Positions 47,724 through 59,419 of a stretch of 64,000 bases of DNA are shown here, one piece after another; within the stretch, counting starts at the first letter, position 1; the number at the start of each line of letters is the position of its first letter. The stretch lies in assembly GCA_037951105.1 (NCBI GenBank), contig JBAMJV010011308.1, positions 86,001 through 150,000 of the forward strand, given 5' to 3'. The notes under the pieces are model-generated. The model was not told where the DNA came from. It was given only the letters and a program-made list of their open reading frames with translations, and made no database searches. This DNA is from Echinarachnius parma (lineage: Eukaryota > Echinodermata > Echinoidea > Clypeasteroida > Echinarachniidae). The translations under genes were made by a program, and so were the position numbers.

Positions 47724-49300
47724 ACTTCATTAATCTTCTTGACGTCTCATCTTTATAACAAGATATGTTATATTTGTAATGTATAATTTATTGTTGGAAG
47801 TATAACGTACAAATTAAACATTTAGTGTAACCTTTTTCCAGTTGTGTGGGGGTTCAAGCCCAAGCAAGGCCATACCAATACAATGGTTACTTATAGCTTG
47901 ATGCCTTCTAAACGTAACTTCTAAAATACTCTGTATTCATAGAATAGAGCTCGAAAGGGATGTTTAACAAATCAGTGTCAGCTAGAATACAGATTAGCCT
48001 AAAATATTATAGTGACGTATATACAATACATTTTAGCTTAAATCGTGTTTAGAATACACCCCAAGATCTTTCCACACCCTGACAAACCAAATCTCCTTGA
48101 CTAAGCAAACGTGTTTCCCATTTTGGTGCATTATTTGTATAACTGTTTTCCTGATTGCTGTTGAAATTTCATTGAATCAGGCATGTCAGTGGTGGTATTC
48201 TGCAGAGTATGTTTTTGTATTTTATTATAATTATGCTACAATGGGTGACTGTATTTTCTAGTTTTATTTTAATATTATAGTGTTTTATTTATTGCGAAAA
48301 TTGGAACATTGTCACTATATCAGAATTTGTGATGTACTGCGTAAGTATTAGCATAATTATGAAATTGTTATTCAATTATAATATATACATTTTTAACAAA
48401 AGATGAAGAAGAAACTACAAAGAGCGCAGTAGTATATAATATTACAGATTTTACTGTTGAGTTACACTTGCAAGGGGAAATCAAGAAACGGAAAGATGAT
48501 GGTTATTTGTAATTACAAGGCTGTAATTGCATGTTGACCTAGTTTCGTCTTGGGTTCCATGATGTCAGCATATGTCAGCAGGCCACTTTAGCCTTAATTG
48601 CTGCTCTACACCTAGTAAGTTACAATCAGTAAAATAGTAAGTTGATTGTGTAAAAGTAAAACTTGTTGCTTGCTTACACCAATGTTTATAAATGGGAACT
48701 TGGTATATATTTATTGGAACGGGATTATAAAGCATGTGGGCATGAAATTGTATAGGTATAGCCTAGCTAGTGCTCTTAAGGGGAGTGGAGTTGGTGCACG
48801 ACATGTACAGATTGCTTTGGAGTGCGAATCGGGTGATTGAGGCAATGTCTTTGTAATATGCTTTTCAGTTGTGAGATTAATCAAGTTATATATTCATTGG
48901 TATTATTCCTATTAAGATTTATTTCAGGGTGTGAACTGGAGACCTGCATGAAGTGCACAGTTTTATAACATTTCTTTCATATTAAAATAACTGCATGACA
49001 ATTGTTTTATCTTTAAACATGAGGAAAGTGTATCATGAAATGATGATGTGATTGTTTTTTATTGTTTGAATTACGTGTTGGCTTACAGTGGTTGAAACGT
49101 ATAGTTATGTAAGTTATACATTTGATAAATGTTGCTCCTGGTTATTAATATTCCATAATTAACATGTGCATGTAAATTTATTTGTAGGAATTAGACAATG
49201 TACATGAAAATAGAAATGTTAGTTATTTCAAATAGATTCCCAGTAGGCTGTTCCAATTACTATTGGAAGTAAAACTAATATGATGTGTGTCATATGAGCA

Positions 49301-49336
<36 letters not shown>

Positions 49337-50060
49337 AGGAGGGTGCATTTGCTAGCCTCGCCCCCCCTCCCCCCCCCCCCCCCACCCAAAAAAAAAAAAA
49401 AAAATGAAGTTGGGGCAGAATGTATACTCGTCCATCATAATTCCCAATTAGTCCCCAAATCCTATTGTTGTAGGGTCAAAACCTAGTTGTGAGGACATTT
49501 TCTTCTTGTCGGATCCTAACAATCGTGATGCAGGAACTCTATTGAATTTAGTGCGATTGTTGGTTTTACCTTTTTTTACCTTAGCTTATTTTAGAATTGA
49601 GTAAGCGTTTCGAGCCAGAACTTGGAGTCGTGGGCAATGTAAGCAGTGCACAAGTAGCAGATAGCGGCATGTGGCTATAATGGTTAGCTGCAAAAGGAGC
49701 AGCGATATCGATCAAAGATTTAAATTAAGCTTCTGCGGAGTGTCGATCAGTAATGATGCCCAGACGGACAATACAGTTCATGTTTGTTATTGGGTCGATC
49801 ATTTCTTTTATACATATAATTTGTATCCAATATAGTTGACTGGATCTGCCAGTGTATTTGTTTTGGCACCCTATAATTCTTAAATTAGGCAAATAATATG
49901 AAGTATAATTGGGATTCTATTAATAATAATGAAGTACAAGTAGAAGAGGGTCCAACCCTGTGAGACTTTGGTGTAACCCACCCATAAACACGGGCGCAGA
50001 AGTTGACTTGATTGGCAAAACTATGATTTTGAAATGTCCTATCTATATTATAAAATGGTG
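47724..50060. other. Intergenic, downstream of XDH
   Basis: AT-rich. Contains (GT)n at 49303-49335 followed by C- and A-runs (49365-49404). No gene recognised; the short frames here look random. Confidence 0.6.
47813..47818 (+). promoter_or_regulatory. XDH: Candidate XDH poly(A) signal ATTAAA
   Basis: ATTAAA lies about 90 nt after the stop, followed at about 47838-47852 by a GT-rich stretch (GTTGTGTGGGGGT) of the kind found downstream of cleavage sites. It would give a short 3' UTR. Transcript data could show a longer UTR. Confidence 0.4.
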
Positions 50061-50198
50061 TTTTAGACACGGGCGTAGACATGACATTGATACCCATTCA
50101 AGTGGGGGGGATGAGCTATTCATTCATCGGATTACATCCCCCCCCCCCCCCCCAGTTGAATAGGTATTACGTAACTCGCTACGCCCGTGGTTTTAGAC
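50061..50198. mobile_element. Small MITE, CACGGGCGTAG inverted ends
   Basis: TTTTAGACACGGGCGTAG at the left and CTACGCCCGTGGTTTTAGA at the right, which are inverted in the CACGGGCGTAG part. The interior has a G-run and C-run pair, like the other repeats here with poly-G/poly-C ends. Confidence 0.6.
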
Positions 50199-50796
50199 CT
50201 AGTTGAATGTTTCAGCGCATTGTCTGATATTTGAGACGGAATGTGCACTATTATCACCGATGAAACAGTGAGATTATTTGTTTGAATTATTCGCTTTAAC
50301 CCGTGAAAAGATGAATACCTATATTATTGAGAGTGCCCCTAAACTTCAGTCGTTGAAATTTTAACTACATTGAATACCTTTTGCGAGTATGCACTGTCCT
50401 GTGTTTAGTCACACTAGCTAATCGCCCTTGGTCCATATTGTTTGCCTATGCTTCGTTTTACCTGCTATTAAGTCCTCGGCGATCGCTTGACTTTTGTGTA
50501 GTATTCATGCAAGATTTCACTGAACCACTAGTATTAGGTATAACATATGTAATCAATCCACTGGTCTTATTCACACGATTGATATATGAATTATTGTTCG
50601 TATAATATATCATACATATGATTGTTGTCCAGTATAAGCCTAGGTTCATTAATGAGCAAATACTTGTGTATATTTTGTATTAGCATTTCTAAAAATTATT
50701 ATACGAATAATCTGCTGCATGTGATTGTTGAAAGGATTAAGCCATTTGAGCTACTCTTATTACGTTTAGCACTAAGCAAAATAAATATATTATATT

Positions 50797-51168
50797 AAAG
50801 GGATCTAGTCACATTGTCCCAAACCACAAATTTTACTTGAAACTTTTATGGTTCATTCATACATTGTTGTATTTGAATTGCCTGGAAGAGGTTTTGGTTT
50901 TCGAATTTTCCTTTCGTTAAAAAGATAGTAACGATTAGTTAATTCGGATTTGTAAATATCCACTGGAAATTTATAACTGTGTCCAAAGTCAGTGCAGTGA
51001 GTTACCTATAATGTTCGCTCATTTATGTACTCATGGAGTTACCATCAATGCTTCACCATTATATATATATATTCATTTGACGTGAAATACTTATAAACAA
51101 TCAACTTTTATCAACCATTTATCACTTTTTGCTCATGTCAACACAGTTATTAGTTACCTTTAATGTTA
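50797..51168. mobile_element. MITE family 'AAAGGGA-TAGTAAC', copy 3
   Basis: Left AAAGGGATCTAGTCACATTGTCC, right CACAGTTATTAGTTACCTTT; GTTCGCTCATTTATG and CACTTTTTGCTCATGTCAAC match copy 2. No coding potential. Confidence 0.65.
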
Positions 51169-51473
51169 GTTTGTTGATAATAAGCACATTTACGATGTAT
51201 CATGTTGATTAATTGTGTGTAATTAGTTTGGCTTTTTTTGTTTTTGAAAGTTTAGCCCTTTTTACATAACCATTGATTTTTTAGCTTTCTTTGATAGGGG
51301 TTTCATTCATTTTCACCAAAAATATACCGCATATCGTTTGTATTTTTTCTTTTCATGATAAAACAATGTGAATCAGAATTATTTTGTAATATATGTTTAT
51401 TACTCCTTTTTATATACAGTTATTCATTGTACTTTGTGCTATGAATAGTATCTTCATATTGTATAAATTGCTT

Positions 51474-52013
51474 AAAGGGGTAGTTTAGTTTTGGTAGAGA
51501 GGGCGCTGCACATCACAATTTGTGTGTAAGGTAATGAAAAACTGAGTGTCGAATTTGAGAGAACATGCAATTTTAATGGCAGAATAAACTTTATTTGGTC
51601 AAAATCGACCCAGAAACGGCTGAAATATCAATAAATATATCTCATCTTATAATTTGTTGGGGCCCAAATAATTAGATGATTTTTTCAAAAAATTCAAAGA
51701 ATACTTGCACTTTTCAAAAAAATTCAAAAGCATTATTTAAATAGTTGCTGATGATCTCTCTATTTAATCATTATTTCAATAAAACATCACATGCATAATT
51801 TTGTATGAAAAATGGTTGAAACCAATACCTTTTTAGAAAGCGCCCTCTTGTGTTTTAATGGCTCTTTTTTAATGATAACGGGCTTTTTACTTAGTCGTTT
51901 GTAATTTTGTATACATTTCGAGCATGGTGGAGTTATAACTATTAGTTTATAATGTTACTGTCCTGGTTTGGTTACTAAAGTTCAGCCTTACCAAAACTGT
52001 ACTACCCCTTTAA
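51474..52013. mobile_element. 530-bp MITE family, copy 5
   Basis: TTAAAGGGGTAGTTTAGTTTTGG-type left end and CCAAAACTGTACTACCCCTTTAA-type right end. The cleanest inverted ends of the family; TTAA at both ends suggests TTAA or TA targeting. Confidence 0.82.
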
Positions 52014-52639
52014 TATTTGTATATCACATAATTGTACTAACTTTATGTTAGAAATAACATTGTTTAGTTCTCTCCTGAAAGAAAACTATTATCAAATCGG
52101 TGCATTAAATGGTATGCCTTATCAAAGATTTAGTGATAATGTTGTATATCAATGTAATCATTTATGGTTAATATTCTTTACTGTATGTGTATACTTGTCT
52201 TGCATGTACAGATACACATCTAATCTAGCCAAGCTTGTCTGACATATTGATGACAAGTTTGATATTTTAAGGGGTTTAATTGATTCTTCACTCATTCTTC
52301 ATTAATAGGTTGTACATATAATTTAAACCATCGATGTTTATCCAAGGTATACGGTTGGTCATTGTTCTTCAATCGGTTTCTCGATCTGATTAGCTAATCA
52401 TAAACATCCCGTTTAAGTATCCCTAAAAAGGCCGTAGTATATATTTGAGGTCTTTCTACCGCCTGGGGGCTATTATGCCGCCCCAACTCTCCCTTCATGT
52501 CGACCGTGAAACGACCAATTGCCGTGAATATAGATGTCAAGCAAAGCGAATAGAATAAACTGTCATTTTGTTTTCTGAAAATGTACTGATTTACATACTT
52601 ATGATAGATGCAAATTATGTTATCATAATATTCATGTCG

Positions 52640-52952
52640 TGGACGTGGTGTGGCAAGATTGATAGAGCGCGTGCTTTCCGATCTCGAGATCCCGAGTTCG
52701 AACCCAGCCCCACTCCGTTTGTCCTTCAGCAAGACAATTAATCCACATTGCTGCTCTATACCCAGGAGTATAAATAGGTACTTGGTAGGGTGTTTTGTAG
52801 CCTTCAGCGCCCGTTGGGCAGCTGGACTAGTATGCTCCCCAGGGATTTGAGACGGTGCACAAGATAAGTGTGCGGGTTTGACCTGTACCTGATGACCAAG
52901 GGTAATAATAATGTGCTTAGAAACATTGTATTAAGCGCTATATAAATGTAAT
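52640..52952 (+). mobile_element. tRNA-derived SINE
   Basis: A-box-like TGGCAAGATTGATAGAGCG (52651-52669) and B-box-like GAGTTCGAACCC (52694-52705), a body of about 220 bp, and the tail TTAAGCGCTATATAAATGTA. The tail motif recurs inverted at 280 and 17160. A TA-flanked transposon starts right after it. Confidence 0.8.
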
Positions 52953-52955
52953 ATG

Positions 52956-53864
52956 TACTCCGCACAAAAAGAAACAGGACACTTGTTTAAGTTGAAATAT
53001 TTAATATTTATGTACGACAAAGTGTACATTATCATATATCAAATTAAAGGAAATTTAGTCCTCTACAGGCAGAATATACATTAAAGGTGTAATCGTTCAT
53101 GCATGAACTGCCATGCTCAGTTTACAATAGTAAGGTCTGTTTTCAAAAATAGCAAAAACAATGGATGGCCGCACCATTCGACTGCAATGAGTACTAAGCG
53201 TCTTGCTTGAAACAAGATGTGCGGGGCAAGTCTTTTATGACACCATTCAACCTTATTGTCATTAACACACTCCAAAAATACACATTTTCCAATAAAACAG
53301 GGCCAGGTTATGAGAACATCAACATATTGGTCTGTTTTTGAGGCATAAAGCTTGTCTGTTTCATGTGTCCCTTGCCATTTCAACCATAGTTACCTAGAGA
53401 AGTGACATGTTAGACACTGCCCAAATGGTTGACCAAGGGTGACATCAGATTTTGAAGATCTTTGGACTACGGTAGAATTCTTGAGAAGAATTTATACCAA
53501 GTTTCATGCTGAAATAAGGGCACAAACTGTAGTTTCGACGAATAAACCTTAGCCATGGAATTTCCCATTTTGTTGCATTTGGATGAAAATAAAACCTACA
53601 ACGTTCACAATTTGTCTTCATTTACACTTTGTCTATTGAGATGAAACTAAAAAGGATTACATTTGTAATGAAATAATTATGCCATGTCATGAATATAGCG
53701 TTTATATCATGCTTGTCAACATTTAAATGGTTGAATGGATGTTCCATTTTTGCTAAGAGGGTAATTTTATATTTAATTTGATATACAATAACATATATTT
53801 TATCGTTAAAAAATATGAGATATGTTGTCTTAAATAAGTGTCCAGTTTCTTTTTGTGCGGAGTA
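52956..53864. mobile_element. TA-flanked DNA transposon relic (~905 bp)
   Basis: Left TA CTCCGCACAAAAAGAAAC and right GTTTCTTTTTGTGCGGAG TA (one or two differences), as in Tc1/mariner-type elements. An 88-codon minus frame (53117-53383) has no recognisable catalytic triad. The right end adjoins (ATT)n. Confidence 0.78.
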
Positions 53865-53897
<33 letters not shown>

Positions 53898-53899
53898 GT

Positions 53900-55160
53900 C
53901 GTGCTTATCATTTTCATATTTTGTGTATGATTAATGATTAAAAAAAAAAAAAAACAATGATTATCATTGGTTTTTATTGTTCTTTAGACCAGATCTATGT
54001 TTTATATTGTTTTGATAATTTCTTCGTTTTTTCCTCGTTATATTAACTTTTGTATATATTAAGTAATTCAGCCATAAGCTTATGTTAAAGCACAAAAAAC
54101 AGTATTCGGAAAGTTACCAAAAACATCTATATTTGCCAAACGAATTGATATTAAAAAAAAAGGGCTTGCGTGGTAAAATCCTAACGTTAGTATCGTTAAA
54201 TGCAGAAATATCGGTGGAAAATCAATTCACGTCGTCAGCATGCCAATGAGATTTGGCCAAAATTCACCGCCCGTTCGCGCCGCTCCGCTGGGCTGCAGAT
54301 CGGGTCGACAAGCCCAATAATGCCGTGCGCTTTCGCTCGCATAGCTTTCGCACGCAGCGCAAGCGGGTGCATTTCAAAATACAACAGTCGGCGATATCAA
54401 ACTATGCCTAGTTCGTTTTCTAATTTTGCAAATATATCAATTAGTAGACAGTTTCTTGGCCAAATTGTATAATCCCATATTAGTCAAAGATATATTCTTT
54501 CACATGGTTTGTGATAAAAAGCGTACTTTTAATTTGTGTGTGCGGGGCGTTTCCCAATACTGTCATTTGGCTTTAATCGATCAAGTTATTTCAAAGAATG
54601 TATAATGTGTTTTCAAACTGAATTGCAAATATATTGTCAATATTATTCGTGTATTGACAATAAAATGCATTTAATACCCAAATACCTGCAAGCAAGAAAT
54701 TATCATCATTAAACGTCAAACAAGAGAATATCATTATAGTATAATACATAATGGCTGTAATCATCTAATTGCCATAATCAACCCTCTATACAGCACAAGC
54801 TTTAGTTGGTGTTCTCAGACCCATTATGAGTGGATCCTTTACTTGAAATCATGTTTGGCACACATGAAAGGAAACTTAATTCGACACGATATTAAAGTCA
54901 TTAAATGTTTTTAAAGTCACCAAGTGGGTTGCTCATAGTATAACGATTTTTTTAAACATAGACAATGTTGTAAATACTGACATTTTTAACGATATTTTTG
55001 TGTCAAAGAAATTAATTTGTGAGGAAAATCAATGTATTTGTTATAAATAATTGTGCACTTTTACAGCTCATGACATTTCCTTAGTGTTCCACGATATTGT
55101 AATTTTATGGGTGTTTGTATAATATCATTTTAAACCCCATGCATGTGCATATTTAAACCC
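53900..55160. other. Intergenic, with a CpG-rich patch at about 54200-54370
   Basis: Mostly AT-rich. At 54200-54370 the composition changes to GC- and CpG-rich (GTTCGCGCCGCTCCGCTGGG) with a 90-codon frame of no recognised family. Possibly a repeat fragment. Nothing else seen. Confidence 0.4.
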
Positions 55161-55161
55161 C

Positions 55162-55710
55162 GGGGGGTCTGTCCTCATAGAAAGGGGGGTATCATGCGTG
55201 ACCAAGGACTTGCCAAAAGCACCCTAACGAGTATTTGCGTGGTGCAAAAAATACACCCTAAGCAAGTATGATTATCGGTAATTTGATACCCTAAGCAAGT
55301 AATCAATTTTGTGTAAACCCCTAAGCAAGTATTTTTGATACCCTAAGCAAGTAATTTTTTTTTTGCAAACCCCTAAGCAAGTCATAACTATATTTGATAC
55401 CCTAAGCAAGTAATTTTTTTTTTGTAAACCCCTATTAAAAGCAAGTTATAACTATTTTTGATACCCTAAGCAAGCCTAAGCTGAGTTTTTGAGACCCTAA
55501 GCGAGTAATTCATCTGTTTGATACCCTAAACGAGTAATTCATCAGCCTAAAATAGATACCCTATTTCCTGATTTTGGGTGATTTTGAGACCCTAAACGAG
55601 ATACTCGAGTATATCGCCTGATCGTGAAAAACCACCCTAATTACTCGTTTTCTTGGTCACGCATGATACCCCCCTTTCAATGAGGACAGACCCCCCCCCC
55701 CTCCCCCGGG
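55162..55710. repeat. Repeat with poly-G/poly-C ends (C), longer copy of family B
   Basis: Terminal inverted repeat GGTCTGTCCTCAT AGAAAGGGGGGTATCATGCG with its mirror at the right end. The centre is a minisatellite of ACCCCTAAGCAAGT/ATACCCTAAGCAAGT units. The right 150 bp is almost identical to repeat B. Confidence 0.82.
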
Positions 55711-56269
55711 ATTTAAACCATAGCATTGTAATCGGATAAAATGGAAACGATGACGTAAACATCAAATTATTATCATTGTTTTGGGCGTCATTTATTAAAC
55801 AAGACAGACAGAAGAAATCCCGTGAAATGTAATTTCAGTCAATAATTTGTAGGTCATTGGACCAGAAAACTCCAAACGTTACTTTTTTACTATCATGAGA
55901 AAAACACGGCAAATTCATGTTATGGTTACCGTGCCAACGGAAAGTAACCGATGTCAACCGATGTCAACCGAGGTCAAAATTGTTACCAAAATGTTCGCAA
56001 TACGTTTTTAATTAGGAAAGGTCACCAAATTTGGTAAAAACTTAACACAAATAATAGGACAGGTGGCACAATGTGTCCCCTCCCCTCTCGCCGCTGGGCT
56101 TCATATGGTTGAGTAAACATAACCTACATATTGTATATTTCGATAATTAGAGGGTAAATTGTATAAAAGGCATCCTTAGAATATTCTGTGAAGTAAATAA
56201 ATCCGCTAAAAAGAATCTTGTAACCAGAAATTGACATTCTAATTTATTCTGCAGTCATGTTCTGTTTGT

Positions 56270-56432
56270 GTATATGCTTGTGTGTGTGTGCGTGTGTGCG
56301 TGTGTGCGTGTGTGCGTGTGTGTGTGTGTCTGTGTGTGTGTGTGTGTATGCGTGTGTGTGCGTGTGTGTTCGTGCGTGTAAATGTGTGTGCGCGTGCTTT
56401 TGTGTGTGTGCGTGTGCGTGTGCACACTTGTC
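56270..56432 (+). repeat. (TG)n with interspersed CG
   Basis: Alternating pyrimidine-purine repeats over 160 bp (TGTGTGCGTGTG), potential Z-DNA. The Cys/Val frames across it are artefacts. Confidence 0.92.
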
Positions 56433-56599
56433 ATTGGTGTAAATTTGGGTTAGTTGTATGTATTCACCCTCTAAAAGTTTTCAAGTGGTATGGCGATAGA
56501 CCCGATTTCCAAGGCCCATTTTATATAGACCGGTGATCAACTATTGAGGCACCAACTGCCCAGCTGCAGCTCAATCACGTAAAGTAGATCAGTCTCGTA

Positions 56600-57870
56600 A
56601 AAGTTGATAATGGGCAACTCCAGCGACACGGACATTACAAATCAGAGAATTTTCATGACTTTCCAATGCCACTACTAATTCATACCTCTAACTAATGTCT
56701 AACTTTTATTTTGATTACAAAGCAATAGCCTGGTTAAGTATGCAAAAAAAGTTTCAGAACATTTATCCAATTCGTTACTGAGTAATTCTGCAAAATGTGC
56801 GCCGTCACGGACATTACATTTTTTGGTCATGACTTTTTGCATCCATACACATCTTTGCAAAAGTCTGTGAGTTCTGAGACTTCACAAAGGTGATTTAGGT
56901 ATTAAATTATAGACAAGGTAATGATGAATTGAATCCAAGTTGGATTTTGCGAAACGGGCCAGGCATATGTGATCTAGACAACAAAACGTTGCTTCACGGA
57001 CATTACACTTTTGTCCACTTTCTCTATACTTAGAAATAACCCGCAAAAAATGCTCCATTGTGCATGAAACTGTTTTAATTGTACATTTGATATGTAATCA
57101 AACAGTTTTGAGAAAAAAATTTATATTTCAATTTTTTTTTAAATTAGCAAAAAACTATTTTAAAAATAGCAATATTTGTTTCCAAAATTATTGTAAAATT
57201 AGAAATTTTTAAACAGAATGTGCAGTAAACCAAATATTCAACTATTTAAAACAATATTATATATTTTTGATGAGGTACAATGCTGTTTTGTTCCAAAAAA
57301 TTGTAAAATATAAAAAAGTTGTGTACATCATGGGCATAACACATGGGAAATCATGGACTAAGAGTATAATTTTTGCAATTTGATCATACTATATGAGATT
57401 TAACCATCTCTTTCTCCTCCCAGTTAGTTATAGTCAAGTCTTTATTGATTAATGAGACATGCATGTTCAAATTGAGCAAGGAATTTAGTTTTATAAATAG
57501 TTCAGAGTACTGACTCAAAGTTCACTATCTGATAATCACAATTTATTAAAACTTGAACCAGGAAGGTAATAGTCCCTCTGTTTTTTGGGATTATCTTATT
57601 TCTTGGCTAAAATAAGACATTTACATGAGAAAATAATGCTTGAAAATGTTTAGCTCTGCTTTTTTATACTTTTCACTGTGTATGTAAAGTCCGTGACGTA
57701 ATGTCCGTGACGCCATTCTGGACAAACCATCAAATATTTTAGTAAATGCTCTTGATATACTTTATGATATCACATTCTAGCTTTGCAAATGAATTTTGAA
57801 TTAAATTGAATTAAGATTTGTGCTTCTACAAAAACTTTTATATCTAAAACGTCACGGACATTACACATCA
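56600..57870. repeat. Region with repeated CACGGACATTAC motif
   Basis: CACGGACATTAC occurs at about 56628, 56806, 56996 and 57846, and inverted (GTAATGTCCGTGAC) near 57700. The intervening DNA is AT-rich and non-coding. Possibly a decayed transposon with subterminal repeats. Confidence 0.55.
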
Positions 57871-58159
57871 ATGTTGTAAGAATCAAGATTTTATCCAATA
57901 ACAGTTTTCAAAAAGTAAAGATTTTTGCACAATTTCCTTTTCTATGATGTTAAAACAAAGCATAAACTAGACATTAGAAGAAGAATTATCGTTCTGAAGT
58001 GATCCATATTTTAAAATTTTATTTCTCAAACAATGCATGCAAATTTCATCATTTTGGGGGGTAATACATACAATTTTTCTCCAACTTCAATGGCCAAAAA
58101 AAAAAATATATTCTGCATTGAATTTCAAACTTTATAATATCGCTAGTGATATTCGTTTG

Positions 58160-58835
58160 TCTCGCAATGTATGGTCAACAAGGGTCGTCCGTCACATGAG
58201 GCGGTGATCATCCTCCAGCTGGATCGGTTAGCAGTCGGTGTGCGGCTGTCGTTCCAATTCCAGGGACTACATTAAGGTCTTGACGGACGTTTTGTTACCA
58301 GCTCATTTTGGGCCGACCCATTCGTCTTCTGCCTGCCTGGGGCAATCCATCATAGAGTTAGACTTGACAGGCGGTCAGGGGGAACGCGTGCTACATGGTC
58401 CAACCAATTCAGGCGCCTTTTACAGATTGTTGCATAATTATCCTGGCGGCTACTTGTAACCTTTTCTGACTTCCTTATTGGTGATGAAATCATTCCTCTT
58501 GATGTGCAGGATCTTGATGTGCATAGATCTTTCCTAAGCATTCTGAGTCAAAAACAAACTGTATGTTGAACTGTTTTTATGAATAGATTTTTAATTCCAC
58601 GTTTCACAGCCATAGAAAAGGGTCGACAGCACAATTAAATTGAGTGTAGAAACGAGGTTTGCTCTTAACGGGAAAACTTGCTAGACCAGATTTATTTGAG
58701 TTGGTTGAAGGCTGCTGATGCTTTTCCTATTCTGCAGTTGATCTCCTTGGTCATATCTCCTAGGTTGTTGATGGCACTTCCCAGGTATGTGAAATGTTCA
58801 AAAGTGTCGATTTAATCTTGATTTAATTTCGATTC
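58160..58835 (-). mobile_element. LINE remnant (endonuclease-RT C-terminal part), antisense
   Basis: Minus-strand translation, in broken frames: FEHFTYLGSAINNLGDMTKE then INCRIGKASAAFNQL, and further on RRLNWLDHVARVPPDRLSS. These are the familiar post-RT blocks (F.YLGS, EI..RI.KA..AF..L, RL.WLGHV.RM) of CR1/RTE-like LINE proteins. Several stops are present. Confidence 0.75.
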
Positions 58836-59419
58836 AGTTTAATTTGTGTGGTCTACATACAGATGAAAAGGAGCAAAGACTGTCAGGGACCATTGTACAA
58901 TAACCCCCCCCCCCCCTTAAAAAAAAAAAAAAAAAAAAAGATAAAAATAAAATAAAATAAAATAAAATAAAAAAATAAAAAATAAAAAATCCTAACGGAT
59001 AATTTGGGGTATATACTGTATGCGTGTTTATGTTTGTCGCTGTTGATATATGGGTTTCCCATCCATTTTCACACTTTTTCATTCAATTGTAAACATTCGT
59101 ATTTTATACTCGTCCCGAGAAACTAACAAACTTCAAATTTGTTAATTATTATGATTATTTGTCATTTGTCAATCGATTTCAAAGACATCGCATTCAAAAC
59201 CACCGATTGTCATTGAAATTTGCCTCAAACGCTATGCGAGTGGTTAATGCAAAGATCAAATTCGTCTTCGTTCAAACAATTTCGTGATTTTTTAATTCAA
59301 ATTAGTCAGATGGTATAGTTTGACTGTCTGTGTGAGGACTATGTGGAGGTTGAGTGGCTCGGTGGGTAAGTGTGAGTGTCTGTGCGGCATGTGTGCGTGT
59401 GCGTGTGTCCATTGTTGCA

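Noticed and set aside
68..47723. Aldehyde oxidase instead of XDH
   Set aside because: Glu638 (human XDH Glu803; Val in AOX), AVGEPP (AOX has GLGES) and the REDD region fit XDH. Lys at the Arg881 position leaves some doubt about substrate range, not about the family.
56257..56536. Cys/Val-rich frames on both strands
   Set aside because: Translations of a (TG)n tract.
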